In this document: positions 31,010 to 40,649 of the stretch, piece after piece
Layout: every line of letters begins with the position of its first letter
How positions within the stretch are numbered: position 1 is the first letter of the stretch
Assembly (NCBI RefSeq): GCF_000208925.1
Contig: NW_001914872.1
Span: forward strand, 85,773 to 149,772
DNA: 64,000 nucleotides
Source: Entamoeba histolytica HM-1:IMSS
Taxonomy: Eukaryota > Evosea > Mastigamoebida > Endamoebidae
Direction of reading: 5' to 3'
Made by a program: the position numbers and the translations under genes
The notes under the pieces: generated by a model
Seen by the model: only the letters and a program-made list of their open reading frames with translations
Databases searched by the model: none
Told to the model about the DNA's origin: nothing

Positions 31010-31922
31010 TTAAAAGAAGGAGATAAAAACGAGAATCAACGCCAATGAAATAAAAGAAAGAGATGCAGAATTTGAATCAATACATCCTGTTTTATCACAT
31101 CCCTCTTTACATGAAAGACTACACCTCAAACACATTCCTTCATCTTCATAATAATGGAATTTACACATAGCACATCCTTCACTATTTGAACATTCCCCTT
31201 CACAATTCTCACATCTAGTACAATATCCATCCTTTAAATAATATCCATCTTCACATTCTGTACAACCAGAATCACCACATTTATCAGACTTACAAGCTCC
31301 ACAAGCTAATAATTTGAATATAAAATATTAACAAAGATAGAATAAATAAACAAACAATTACAAAATCCATCTTTGGAATAATATCCTGTTTCACATTCTG
31401 TACATCCTGTAATAGAGGCACATTTTCCTGATTTACATTTATAACAAGTATAACAATTTCCTTCTTTTAAGAAATAATCAGGTAAACAATTTGTACATTT
31501 ATTTTGTGGATCACAACTACCAGTAACACAATTTAAGCAATCTATTCTATTATTTTATTTTTCATATTTTAATTTAATTAAAACAAACACTCACATGAAC
31601 TTGAATTTTGGATAAATCCAGTATTACAACTTGTTTTTTCTTCTGAAGTAAACCCATCTAAATCTATTGAAATTTAATATTAAACTAAAATAACAATATT
31701 TTTCATTACATTTAACAAACATTCACAATTAACTGCTGCATCTTGTGATGGTATTTGTTTATATCCTGGTTTACAAGAAGTACATTTAGTAGAATCACAA
31801 CTATTACATCCAGGATATACTCCATCACATTCTAAGCAATCTCCTCTATTATTGAGATATTGATTACTGTCACATTCTGCAAGAGAAATACTAATCAAGA
31901 ATAATATAACAATGGGGTGCAT
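31010..31922 (-). CDS. GPI-anchored CXXC-rich surface protein (four exons)
   Basis: Complement of join 31010-31305, 31356-31541, 31589-31663 and 31721-31922, 252 residues. All three introns start GTTTGT, end TAG and lie in phase 1, and all exons stay open only with this model. The first exon encodes a signal peptide (MHPIVILFLISISLAE); the body is repeated modules of the type C-x-x-C-x(4-8)-C-x(3)-G-C-x-x-C-x-x-G-Y-Y. The protein ends in SASLSFISLALILVFISFF, a hydrophobic tail with no cytosolic residues after small amino acids, as in GPI attachment signals. The modules resemble the CXXC parts of the neighbouring receptor kinase and of other Entamoeba surface proteins such as Igl. It is convergent with the kinase, 90 bases between stops. 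Ligand unknown. Confidence 0.8.
31306..31355 (-). other. Intron 3 of GPI CXXC gene
   Basis: 50 nt, donor GTTTGT, acceptor TTATTAG, phase 1. Confidence 0.75.
31542..31588 (-). other. Intron 2 of GPI CXXC gene
   Basis: 47 nt, donor GTTTGT, acceptor AATAG, phase 1. The nearby upstream TAG acceptor would bring in a stop codon, so this one is preferred. Confidence 0.75.
31664..31720 (-). other. Intron 1 of GPI CXXC gene
   Basis: 57 nt, donor GTTTGT, acceptor CAATAG, phase 1. A second TAG six bases downstream would also keep the frame and remove two residues, so the acceptor is not fully fixed. Confidence 0.7.
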
Positions 31923-32590
31923 GAAATAATGTTATTATTTTTATATTTTTTTAATACTTTTAAATTTGTAGGTTTTCTTTTATTTTTATCTAATAATCCG
32001 ACTTTTTCCCGTTCATTTCCATTATTCTTACTTCTTTGATTATTTCATCTGAAATGAATTAATCTTGTTTGTATTATAGTTTTTGAGTTATTATTACTTT
32101 TTAATAAAAACGAAAGTAAAATTAGATAAATAACAATTTTATTTTTTGTGTTAATAGATAATAATTAACTTCATAATAATATCTTTTATTTTTTTATTAT
32201 TACTTTTTTAATTAATGTTATTATAAATCTCTACTAAAAGTTGAAAAATCTTTTTTGAATATTCTTTTGGTTTTTAAATATGAAAATTTCACTAATGATA
32301 GGATGGATTAATCTATTTCTTCAATACATATTAAATTCTCACTATTTATTTTCTTCTAATTTAATTATTTTAAATAAAAAGGTATTTCCATTAAAAAAAT
32401 GATAATAATTTTCATTTCATTGATTCAAAATGTTTATATTGTTTAAATAGAATTTTGTGTTTAATAACAAAAATATAATATTTTGTTTATTTTCGTTTTA
32501 TAAAACAATAATAGGTGGTATCTTTTCTAGAGAAAAAAATCAATATTTAAAATTTCATGAAAAAATCTCAAGATTGTGAGAAAGTTTTGT
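31923..32590. other. Divergent intergenic region, nothing recognised
   Basis: About 670 bases between the starts of the GPI CXXC gene and the dymeclin-like gene. Very AT-rich with no supported gene. Confidence 0.5.
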
Positions 32591-33919
32591 ATGGGAAGTG
32601 GAATATCTAAAAACATCAATCAAATTATTGAAGAATATGACCAGAGTAAAAGCAAAGAAATATTTGATTCCATTGAATCAATTACTATTAAATGTGATGA
32701 ACAAGAACAAATAGAATTATATCAAAATTTTATTAGTCATGAGTCTATACGGAACAAGTGTATTCAATTTATTAGTGATGCTATAACATCTTTTAAAAAA
32801 AGAGACTGGTATGAAAGTTCAAATCATATCATTCTAATCATGAAATTACTTCCACTAGTATTACCATCTTTATCAAATAATATTCTTGAATCAATTACAT
32901 TATATGTAATTAGTTCATATCCAGATTATAACCCATTGTTATTTCTTTGTTTATCTAAACCTTTATATAAACAACCACAACTTTCATTATCTCTCTCTTC
33001 ACAATATTTAATTAAATTGATGAAATGTTCATTTGATTATTCTGATGAATATTCATTATTACTAACATTACTGTTATATTCTGATACTATTAAAAATCAA
33101 ATTAAGACATCATTTCTTTCATTATCAACACAAGATGCTTTTGCTGCAATGTTATCCAGACCATTGAAGAATGTATCTTTACCATTATTTATTACTTATT
33201 TATCATTCAAAGAATGTAACCAAACATTATTATTAAACCATTTATCATTATTAACAACAACAGATCAGAATAGTTTAATGGTTATTATGCAAGGATTATT
33301 ACAGACATCTCAAACATCATTTCCACAACCAAATATTTTTGATTTATTATTACCTTATTTATATCCAGATTATCCACCAGCTCTTCTTTCATCAGTATCA
33401 GCAGTTCTTTATAATACATCTCTTTTTGCAACAGATTTATCTCCATCTGCATCAAATGCATTAATTTCAACATTTATTTTATATTCATCTCCACACCAAC
33501 TCACATCAAATAACTTTAATTTATTCCAGTTGTTAGGAAGAATTATTCATCGTTTATTACATAACAGAAATACTAATCTCCTTTATTCTTTAGTAAATTC
33601 GTTAGATTCTCTTAAACAAATTCTTCAACGACCAGTTTCTTCATTAGAACTACCAGATGCATTTAAAATATGGGATGAAGATAGTTATAGAGAATATCTT
33701 CAAGAGTCTAAATTAAAAATATTGATTAGTCATTCTGAAAAAGTATTACCAATTCTTTCTGATTATTCATTATCTGAAGCACAATTATTAAACACTAAAT
33801 TATTTGATGAAATATCAACAAATCAGTTACAAACAGACTTTGATGAATTATATCAATGGTCTTTACCAATATGGGTAAAAGAAGTCAAATCAACAATGTC
33901 TTCAGTGTTATGGTGTTAG
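32591..33919 (+). CDS. Dymeclin/HID1-like, probably N-myristoylated Golgi protein
   Basis: 442 residues from the ATG at 32591; the open frame extends 15 bases further to a GTG. The N-terminus MGSGISKN is a strong N-myristoylation signal (G2, S6), as in dymeclin and HID1. The rest is helical and rich in leucine and serine. The segment LLHNRNTNLLYSLVNSLDSL (about 334-353) resembles the dymeclin motif H-H-N-P-N-L-V-Y-A-L-L-Y, and the final LPIWVKEVKSTMSSVLW resembles the conserved dymeclin C-terminus with its P-x-x-W and closing W. These large helical proteins attach to Golgi membranes and influence trafficking. The protein is shorter than animal dymeclin (about 670) and divergent, so the call is tentative. 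Confidence 0.5.
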   Translation: MGSGISKNINQIIEEYDQSKSKEIFDSIESITIKCDEQEQIELYQNFISHESIRNKCIQFISDAITSFKKRDWYESSNHIILIMKLLPLVLPSLSNNILESITLYVISSYPDYNPLLFLCLSKPLYKQPQLSLSLSSQYLIKLMKCSFDYSDEYSLLLTLLLYSDTIKNQIKTSFLSLSTQDAFAAMLSRPLKNVSLPLFITYLSFKECNQTLLLNHLSLLTTTDQNSLMVIMQGLLQTSQTSFPQPNIFDLLLPYLYPDYPPALLSSVSAVLYNTSLFATDLSPSASNALISTFILYSSPHQLTSNNFNLFQLLGRIIHRLLHNRNTNLLYSLVNSLDSLKQILQRPVSSLELPDAFKIWDEDSYREYLQESKLKILISHSEKVLPILSDYSLSEAQLLNTKLFDEISTNQLQTDFDELYQWSLPIWVKEVKSTMSSVLWC

Positions 33920-33991
33920 GCTATTTAATTTTAAATAAATTTGTTATTTTCAAGTAATAATTTTGTTTTTTGAATGATTCTCAAAGAAAGT

Positions 33992-34029
33992 TAAAAGATA
34001 ATAAAAGTAATAAAAGATAATAAAAGTAA
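33992..34029 (+). repeat. Two-copy 19-bp tandem repeat
   Basis: TAAAAGATAATAAAAGTAA occurs twice head to tail in the short spacer upstream of the DENN gene. It is probably simple replication slippage in AT-rich DNA. Confidence 0.8.
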
Positions 34030-34062
34030 TTAAAAAAAACATAAGATTATTAAAAATTAAAA

Positions 34063-34080
34063 GAACTAAAGTTTTTAAGA
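34063..34080 (+). promoter_or_regulatory. GAAC-type box of the DENN gene
   Basis: GAACTAAAGTTTTTAAGA lies 12-29 bases before the ATG at 34092, matching the recurring promoter box in this window. Confidence 0.35.
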
Positions 34081-34091
34081 AGGAAGAAACA

Positions 34092-36137
34092 ATGGAACTA
34101 TGTCACAAACAAGAAAAATGTGTTATTCGATTTCAAATTTATTATTGTATTATTGATAAAAGAAAAGAAGATTATTATGCACTTGTTAGAATTAATACAA
34201 AAGTATTTAAAGTTATTGTTCCAATGGAAAATTATTGGTATAACGCATTTTTATATGAAATGTTTGATTCAATTTAAATGTTAATTAAAATATTAAAAAA
34301 TCATGTTATACTTATTTTATATAGTCCTTTTAATGAAGTACCAAATGGATTTACTATATCATTTTGTACTACCCATGATGAGTGTGTAGGAAATACTTAC
34401 ATTAAGCTAACTCCACAACACTCTTTAACAAAAAAATACCCAATTCAAACACAAAGCATTGTTGGAGAAACATTAATTTATTCATCTGTTTATATTACAA
34501 ATACAACAAAGATTCAATCATTGTCATTATTTAAAAATGGAATTCTTAAATGGAGAAAAGGAATAATACCAAATACAACTATTAAAGTTAGTAAATCAAA
34601 TTGTATTTATCCTATATTTGATGGAAATCAATATCATATTATTTATAATCAACTGGATACAACTCTTCAAATTACTATGAATCAACCATATTATCATCTT
34701 TGTTATTATTTCATTCATAACCAATCATTACCTTCTTATACATCTTTACATATTCCTTCAATTTTACTTAATTCTCTTGGTCCAAGTCAACTTATTGGAC
34801 TTTTTTTAGCTTTGTTAATTAATAAAAGAATTATTTTAACATCTAAATGTACTACAACAGTTGTTTTTGCAGTATTACAACTATTAGATTTTATTGTTCC
34901 ATTTGAATATACTTCATTTTGTAAAGCTCCTTGTACATTAGATGAAATAACTCCATTATCTTCTTATTTTATTGGAGTAGTATCAAATGAATCTATTATT
35001 CGTCCAGGAGTTATATCTGTTGATTTAGATAAAGGAATTATTTATGGTCCTTTCATCAATATACCTCCATCCGTTACTTCATCCCTTCTTTCTAACATAG
35101 GTCATTTAAGGGTAAAAAAAGATTCTCGTTATTTTATAGCTTTTAGATGGTTTATGGCACAATTATTGATTAATGCAAAATCATGTTTAGCTTACAGTTG
35201 GATATCTGATTGTCCCAAAGTTTTTTTTGATAGATGTTCATGGTTATTATCATTACCTGAAGATTGGTTTGAATTTGGATTAATTCTTAGTAAAACACCA
35301 ATGTTTTGTCAATATTTATATAAAAACAATGGAGAGTTTAATAAATGGATTAGCATTTATGAAGGATATTCATTTGATGAGGTATGTTCAAAAATTGACT
35401 CTTTATCTTATTCAATTCAGATAGGAAAAAAAGGTATTTCTCAAAGTATTAATTGGATTGCTTCAGCATTTAAGACAGTGAATATTGATAAAGTAAATTG
35501 TTATTTAAATATTCCTCCAACACTAGAGAATAAAAGAAAAATACCAAATAATAATAATGCTATTAATGAAGTTGAATGGATTTATAAACCTAATACAATG
35601 TCTTCAAAAAAATTCAATGAAACAATTAAATCACAAAGAGGAAGAATTTCTATCTGTTATTCACTAGAACAACTTGCTCATCAAACGTGGTTAATAGAAC
35701 AAGCTAGATTTGAAACACTTAGTAAAATTGTTATTGAATTAAGTGATGTTTGTTTAAAGGAAAATGATGATGAGACATTAGCATGGATTATTGACATAAG
35801 TGATAAAATAGCAATTGCTTCTAGACAAAAACTTATTACTAAATTACGTAAAATTCCAATAAAAATTGAAGTATGGAAACTTATATTAGAAAGAAGATTA
35901 AAAGAAACTAAAAAGGAAATTTATGAAGAACCCAATCAAATGGTTTTAAATTATAATTCAATTCAAGTAGAATTAAAGAATAAAATGAAAGACCTTGAAA
36001 TCTTAATGGCAACTTCTATTTTAAATGGTATTATTTCATTAATGGAGTTTTTTGGATTAAAAAGTAAAGTATTAGAAGCATTTACAGATGAAATTACAAA
36101 ATATATTCCATTTGGAAATTTAATTCAAACCCACTAG
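34092..36137 (+). CDS. DENN domain protein, putative Rab exchange factor (two exons)
   Basis: Join 34092-34261 and 34325-36137, 660 residues. The two parts are separate open frames in the genome, but a 63-nt intron (donor GTTTGA, acceptor TATATAG) fuses them in frame, giving LYE-I-PFNEVPNGFTISF. The core DENN signature is seen near residues 205-260: IPSILLNSLGPSQLIGLFLALLINKRIILTS then LLDFIVPFEYTSF, the pattern L-x-x-I-x-x-x-L-L-x-x-R-x-I-L-x-S and P-F-x-W/Y. FIGVVSNES and VISVDLDKG follow as in the DENN fold. The C-terminal 200 residues are helical. DENN proteins activate Rab GTPases on specific membranes; which Rab cannot be told. Confidence 0.65.
34262..34324 (+). other. Intron of DENN gene
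   Basis: 63 nt, donor GTTTGA, acceptor TAG, phase 2. It contains an in-frame stop for exon 1 (TAA at 34275), and removal restores one continuous frame. Confidence 0.65.
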
Positions 36138-36251
36138 AATTAATAATCGTCTTGTATAATTTGATTTCTTTTTTAACTCTGTTTTGAATCAAATTTTTGT
36201 ATGAACAAAACAGAACCATAAAAATAAGGAATTAATTCTTTAAATATTTTT

Positions 36252-37268
36252 TTATTCAAATTCAATTGACTCTAATAATGTTGTATTATTTTGAATTGGT
36301 TCTTGTTTAATAAATTGAATTTTTGGAATATCATCTGCATCTTGCTCAATCCAACAAAGAATACAATTAAAAATATTATTTTTTGTTTGTGCAAGTGGAA
36401 TATAAGAATGATAGAGACAAAAAATTGTTGAAGCTAAAATAAGTCCTACAAATACATCTGATGTATAATGAATACGTACTATTGTAAATAAACATAAACC
36501 ACATGCAACATATAAAAGAACAATAATTTTAAATGTTAAAGATAATGAGTAATGAAGTCTTTTAGAATGAAAGATAGGATATTGATCATGATAATAAATA
36601 AGAAACATTCCAGTTAATGTTATTGAACCAGTATGTCCTGAAAACATTTTATCTACTGTTGATACATGAATACCTCCTGAAATAAGGAAACTTTCAACTA
36701 ATGGATTTCCTGTTGCTGTTGAATAATTGATAGAAGGGTCATTTAATAGTGTCATATAAACACAAATTATTCTCATTAAGAACATTACTCCCATCAAGGT
36801 AACAAACCGTCTTAAGACTATTAGTCTTCCTTTACATAAAAAGAATCTAAATACCATTACTACAACAAGAAAACCAAGATATTTATCTGCAAATCCAATC
36901 AAATCTCTAAAGGAAAAGACAGAAAAAAGAAGATCATCTAAAACAAATTCTTTAAAATGAATTGTTGGATGTGATCTATACCATTGTCTTTGAAATTCTT
37001 GTGCAAAAGAAATTGATAAGCCATTAAGTAATCCACAAAGAATCATAAATATAAAACAACAAATAATTGGACTAGTAAAGAAAGTTTTCAATGCTTGCAA
37101 AAGGTGTTTGAAGGATAGTACTAATCTTTTTACAAAAAAGAAAGTATCTTTAACAGAAGCCCAAAAATAGTAAGTACAACTTCTCAATCCATTCCAATCT
37201 TCAACAGTAATAATCCTATCTTTTGGTTGTATTATCAAGCAGGACTCAGTTGAAGTGTGTGTGGTCAT
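36252..37268 (-). CDS. Sphingomyelin synthase-like / ceramide phosphoethanolamine synthase-like membrane protein
   Basis: 338 residues, six membrane helices between about 60 and 305. The conserved SMS-family blocks are visible: RRFVTLMGVMFLMRIICVY (D2-like), DKMFSGHTGSITL (D3, with catalytic His) and RIHYTSDVFVGL (D4, with catalytic His and Asp). These form the lipid phosphatase-type triad of the family, which moves a phospho-head group onto ceramide in the Golgi or plasma membrane. Entamoeba is known to contain ceramide phosphoethanolamine, so that product is a reasonable guess, but head-group specificity cannot be read here. Convergent with the DENN gene. Confidence 0.83.
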   Translation of the reverse strand: MTTHTSTESCLIIQPKDRIITVEDWNGLRSCTYYFWASVKDTFFFVKRLVLSFKHLLQALKTFFTSPIICCFIFMILCGLLNGLSISFAQEFQRQWYRSHPTIHFKEFVLDDLLFSVFSFRDLIGFADKYLGFLVVVMVFRFFLCKGRLIVLRRFVTLMGVMFLMRIICVYMTLLNDPSINYSTATGNPLVESFLISGGIHVSTVDKMFSGHTGSITLTGMFLIYYHDQYPIFHSKRLHYSLSLTFKIIVLLYVACGLCLFTIVRIHYTSDVFVGLILASTIFCLYHSYIPLAQTKNNIFNCILCWIEQDADDIPKIQFIKQEPIQNNTTLLESIEFE

Positions 37269-39199
37269 TAAAATATCTCAGAATGCTAATCTCAAAATAT
37301 ATTTATATTTTTATTTCAAAATTTAAGTTTAGAAGATACTTTTTTTAATTGGTTTTCTCAAGTCATTATTGTCTTATCTATTTTAAAAAATGACAGATTT
37401 GTTTGTCTGTTTCGACTCTTCTCGAAATCTTTTTTTTTATTCTGTTGTATAAATTCTTTCTATCGCTGAATGACTAGGTTTCTATAAATATTGTTTGACA
37501 ATTTGGGTGCTTCAAACATTAAAAGTAGAAGATTCTATATAAGAGGTACAAAAAAATATAATATTATTTAATTATAATTATAATATAAATTAACATTTGT
37601 CTACTGTGGTTGTTTTGTATTTTGAAAGATGTTTTATCATGAAAATACCAAAAAAAATGTGTTTGGTAACTGTTTAGGTCTATCTAGATAATTTAATGAA
37701 GTTAAAAATTGCTATTACATATTCCAAAAGAAGATAAATAAGAAGGTGAATAGTAAAAATAATGTACTAGTTTGGAAGGTGCAAATAAACCGAGCAAAAA
37801 GTAAAAAAAAAAACAATTATAGAATAATCATAAAGTTTTTAATTCGGTGAATAACAGAAGGAAGAAAGTTGTGAAGACGATGAAATAAAAATAATAGGCA
37901 AATTTAAAATACTAAAACCCATAAAGATGCAAACCATTAAATATATTAAAAGAGCTATTCAATTTTATAGAGATAAATAAATTTTATGAAAATGATAAAA
38001 ATAAACAAGCGACTGAAAAGCAGTAACGGTACTATATAAGAAATTGTATTAAATACTACATCAACTATAGTATTGAAGAAAAGCCAAGATAGATTGTTAG
38101 CAAATTTAAGAAATGTAAATTAAATGAAGTGCATAATTAACAATATCAACTTATAACTAAATCCATATTTTATTTTATAACTTTGAATAAATAAACATGC
38201 AGTATTGCAAGAGAAAAGTTAACAAGTTAAAACAAATTAACATTAAAATATTTTAAAAATCTTTGAAATTATTTTCTATAGTTTGAAACGAAATGTTTAT
38301 TCATTTGCCACTTAGTTATAATCTAATACCAATATTAAATCATTATGTTATTAAAATAAATACATTCATCTTCTTCATGAAAATTCCAAGACAAACGATT
38401 ATAAAAAGGAATTGCAATGTTACTAACTGAGTTAGATACTATATGAAGTAATAGAAAGTATATCACTCTGTTTATAAGCTGTCTAATAAATAGTAGATGT
38501 CTTTCAAATGAAATATAATCATCTTCATCTTAATAAAAAAACAATATACATTTGATTTTAATATTTACAATAAACTTTTTGTTTAATTATGTTTATAACC
38601 ACTTAATTATTTTTTTTTGCATTGAGAAATGAAATATTCTTTCTTGACAGAATTGTTTTTGTAATACAAGTATCATTTTAGTTTTAATATTTAATGAGTC
38701 TTCTGATGGTTATATAGAATAGGAATATACTTAATGAATCTATTATTATTTTAATATACTTTGCAAGAATCAAATGCATCATATTTTTCTAGTTAATAAA
38801 TTCTGATATTATTAATAACGAATCTTATTGGAACAATAATAATGAAAATAAATTCTTAAAATATTTTATTAGAATATTATCCAATGAATCAATACAAAAT
38901 CATTATTTATATAACAATAAAAATATTTTATTATCTTTTATTTCTTTCTTAATGAACAAAGAAAATATGAATGAAAGAATAGAGTAAGTGCTATGGTATA
39001 AAATATTAGAAATGAGTATTTAATAAAAATTTGTATTGTTTAATAGAATTAATTGAATTTTTTATTTTTAGAATCTATATAAAAACTGAAATTTCATTGA
39101 TAATTATATACAATGAATTATAACATATTAACTGAAAAGAAAATAATAAATGAAAGTATTGTATATAAAATAAAAATAGTAAAGAACCACTTCTATACA
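37269..39199. other. Long intergenic region, nothing recognised
   Basis: About 1.9 kb, one of the longest gene-free stretches here. It is AT-rich with scattered stops, and no tRNA-like, repeat or conserved coding pattern was found. An unrecognised non-coding RNA cannot be excluded. Confidence 0.45.
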
Positions 39200-40435
39200 T
39201 CAGTCAAATAGTAAATTCAGTTTTGGTTGTTCATTTAACACATCAATAACATTATCATAATCCAATGGTGTTAGTTGCCCAGTTTCATTGGCTTGAAGAT
39301 CTCTTTTCTTTACATTAAGTAATGAATCAAAATGTTCCATAGAAGTACTAACATCTAATGGTTTATTCTGAGTATAACCACTTGTGCTTCTAAAAGTTCT
39401 TTGGGTTGGATATTGACCAAAACTATCTCTTCTGAGAAAAGGAATAAGTTCATTTGTGTAAGAATTAGTATATGATATAGAATCTCTCCTATTTCTATTT
39501 GTTTGATATTCAGTAAATACTTCAGGTATGTGTTGTTGAAGTGATTGTTTTTGAACATCAACTAAATTTCTTTGTTGAAATGGTTCTCTAATACTTAACC
39601 TTTCTTGTGGTATTGATTCTTTTTGTACTTCTCTTGAGTTAATTGCTTCTCGAATTACGTCTCTTATTTCTCTTTGTGGTTCTCTTTGTATTTTTTCTTT
39701 TGTAGGAAAGTCAGATCTTTGTGCAGTAAACCCATTGTCAAACCTATTTGGTGTTTCTACAGATCTTTCAACAGTTTCAGACCTATCTTGTTGCTCAGAA
39801 GGATTTTTACATTCAGGAAATTTGATACTTTTTTCTAATGAAATTTGGGCTTTATTTGAATTTTGTTTAAAAAGCTCCCAAATAGCACTTTTCGGTTCAA
39901 CACCTTGTTGAATTAAAGCTTGGGTTAATGTCACTGGACCAGTAATGGGTGGTATATTTCCTTCGATGAATTTGCGAAGATGAGATATGATTGTTTTACA
40001 ATTTTGTGTTGGAAGTTCATAAACCGAAATTGTTTCACAAAGTGTTTTCCAAGAGATTGAATCAGGAATTACTTCATTTCCAACAACCACTAACGCAGGG
40101 ACATGAATTGACATTGGTAATTGAGATATCTTTTTTATTAATAAAGTACGTTGTGACTCTGGCAATTTATCAATAAAAGAGATGTACGCTTTACATTCAC
40201 CCATTCTGGGAAAGTGAAACGATGGCATATGTTGTTGATCTATTTGGAGAATTTTTAAAGGATATTTAATACAATATTCTAATTCAACCCAACGAAGAAT
40301 TGGAATTTGTGTAGATAAATAATGGTAGTAATCCTCAATGTTAATTTGTAATGAAACAGTTGACGTAGTTAACAACTCAAGTACTTTTTTGAGAAAATTT
40401 TGAAAGAACAAAGGAGATGGTTGTGGGTCAGACAT
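39200..40435 (-). CDS. Hypothetical protein with folded N-terminus and disordered Q/R/S-rich C-terminus
   Basis: 411 residues. Residues 1-200 look globular, with mixed helices and strands (for example SIHVPALVVVGNEVIPDS); residues 200-411 are rich in Q, R, E, S and N and look disordered, with repeated REPQ/RESI-like phrases and RRDS sites that suit basophilic kinases. No signal peptide or membrane helix. Family not recognised. The start at 40435 follows GAACTTAAAGAACTAAA on the minus strand. Confidence 0.55.
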   Translation of the reverse strand: MSDPQPSPLFFQNFLKKVLELLTTSTVSLQINIEDYYHYLSTQIPILRWVELEYCIKYPLKILQIDQQHMPSFHFPRMGECKAYISFIDKLPESQRTLLIKKISQLPMSIHVPALVVVGNEVIPDSISWKTLCETISVYELPTQNCKTIISHLRKFIEGNIPPITGPVTLTQALIQQGVEPKSAIWELFKQNSNKAQISLEKSIKFPECKNPSEQQDRSETVERSVETPNRFDNGFTAQRSDFPTKEKIQREPQREIRDVIREAINSREVQKESIPQERLSIREPFQQRNLVDVQKQSLQQHIPEVFTEYQTNRNRRDSISYTNSYTNELIPFLRRDSFGQYPTQRTFRSTSGYTQNKPLDVSTSMEHFDSLLNVKKRDLQANETGQLTPLDYDNVIDVLNEQPKLNLLFD

Positions 40436-40458
40436 TCTTAATAAAAAAGTTGAGAATT

Positions 40459-40475
40459 TAGTTCTTTAAGTTCAT
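40459..40475 (-). promoter_or_regulatory. Double GAAC-type box
   Basis: The minus strand reads GAACTTAAAGAACTAAA, two overlapping copies of the recurring GAACT(T)AAA motif, about 24-40 bases before the ATG at 40435. Confidence 0.45.
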
Positions 40476-40649
40476 TCAAGGAATTGACATTCATTCAACA
40501 AGTTGTTTTATACAGAAAAATGGCTATTTTCTGATTTTTCTCATAACAAATTGTTGTGTTAGGTTTTTCAATAATTTCGTTAAATCTGTTATATAAAACA
40601 AAAGGAGGAATTAATACTCAAATGAAACGAACTAACATTCTGGAGTTGA

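Noticed and set aside
34278..36137. DENN gene start at the ATG directly after the upstream stop
   Set aside because: That ATG lies inside the proposed intron; splicing gives a more complete and better-placed N-terminus.
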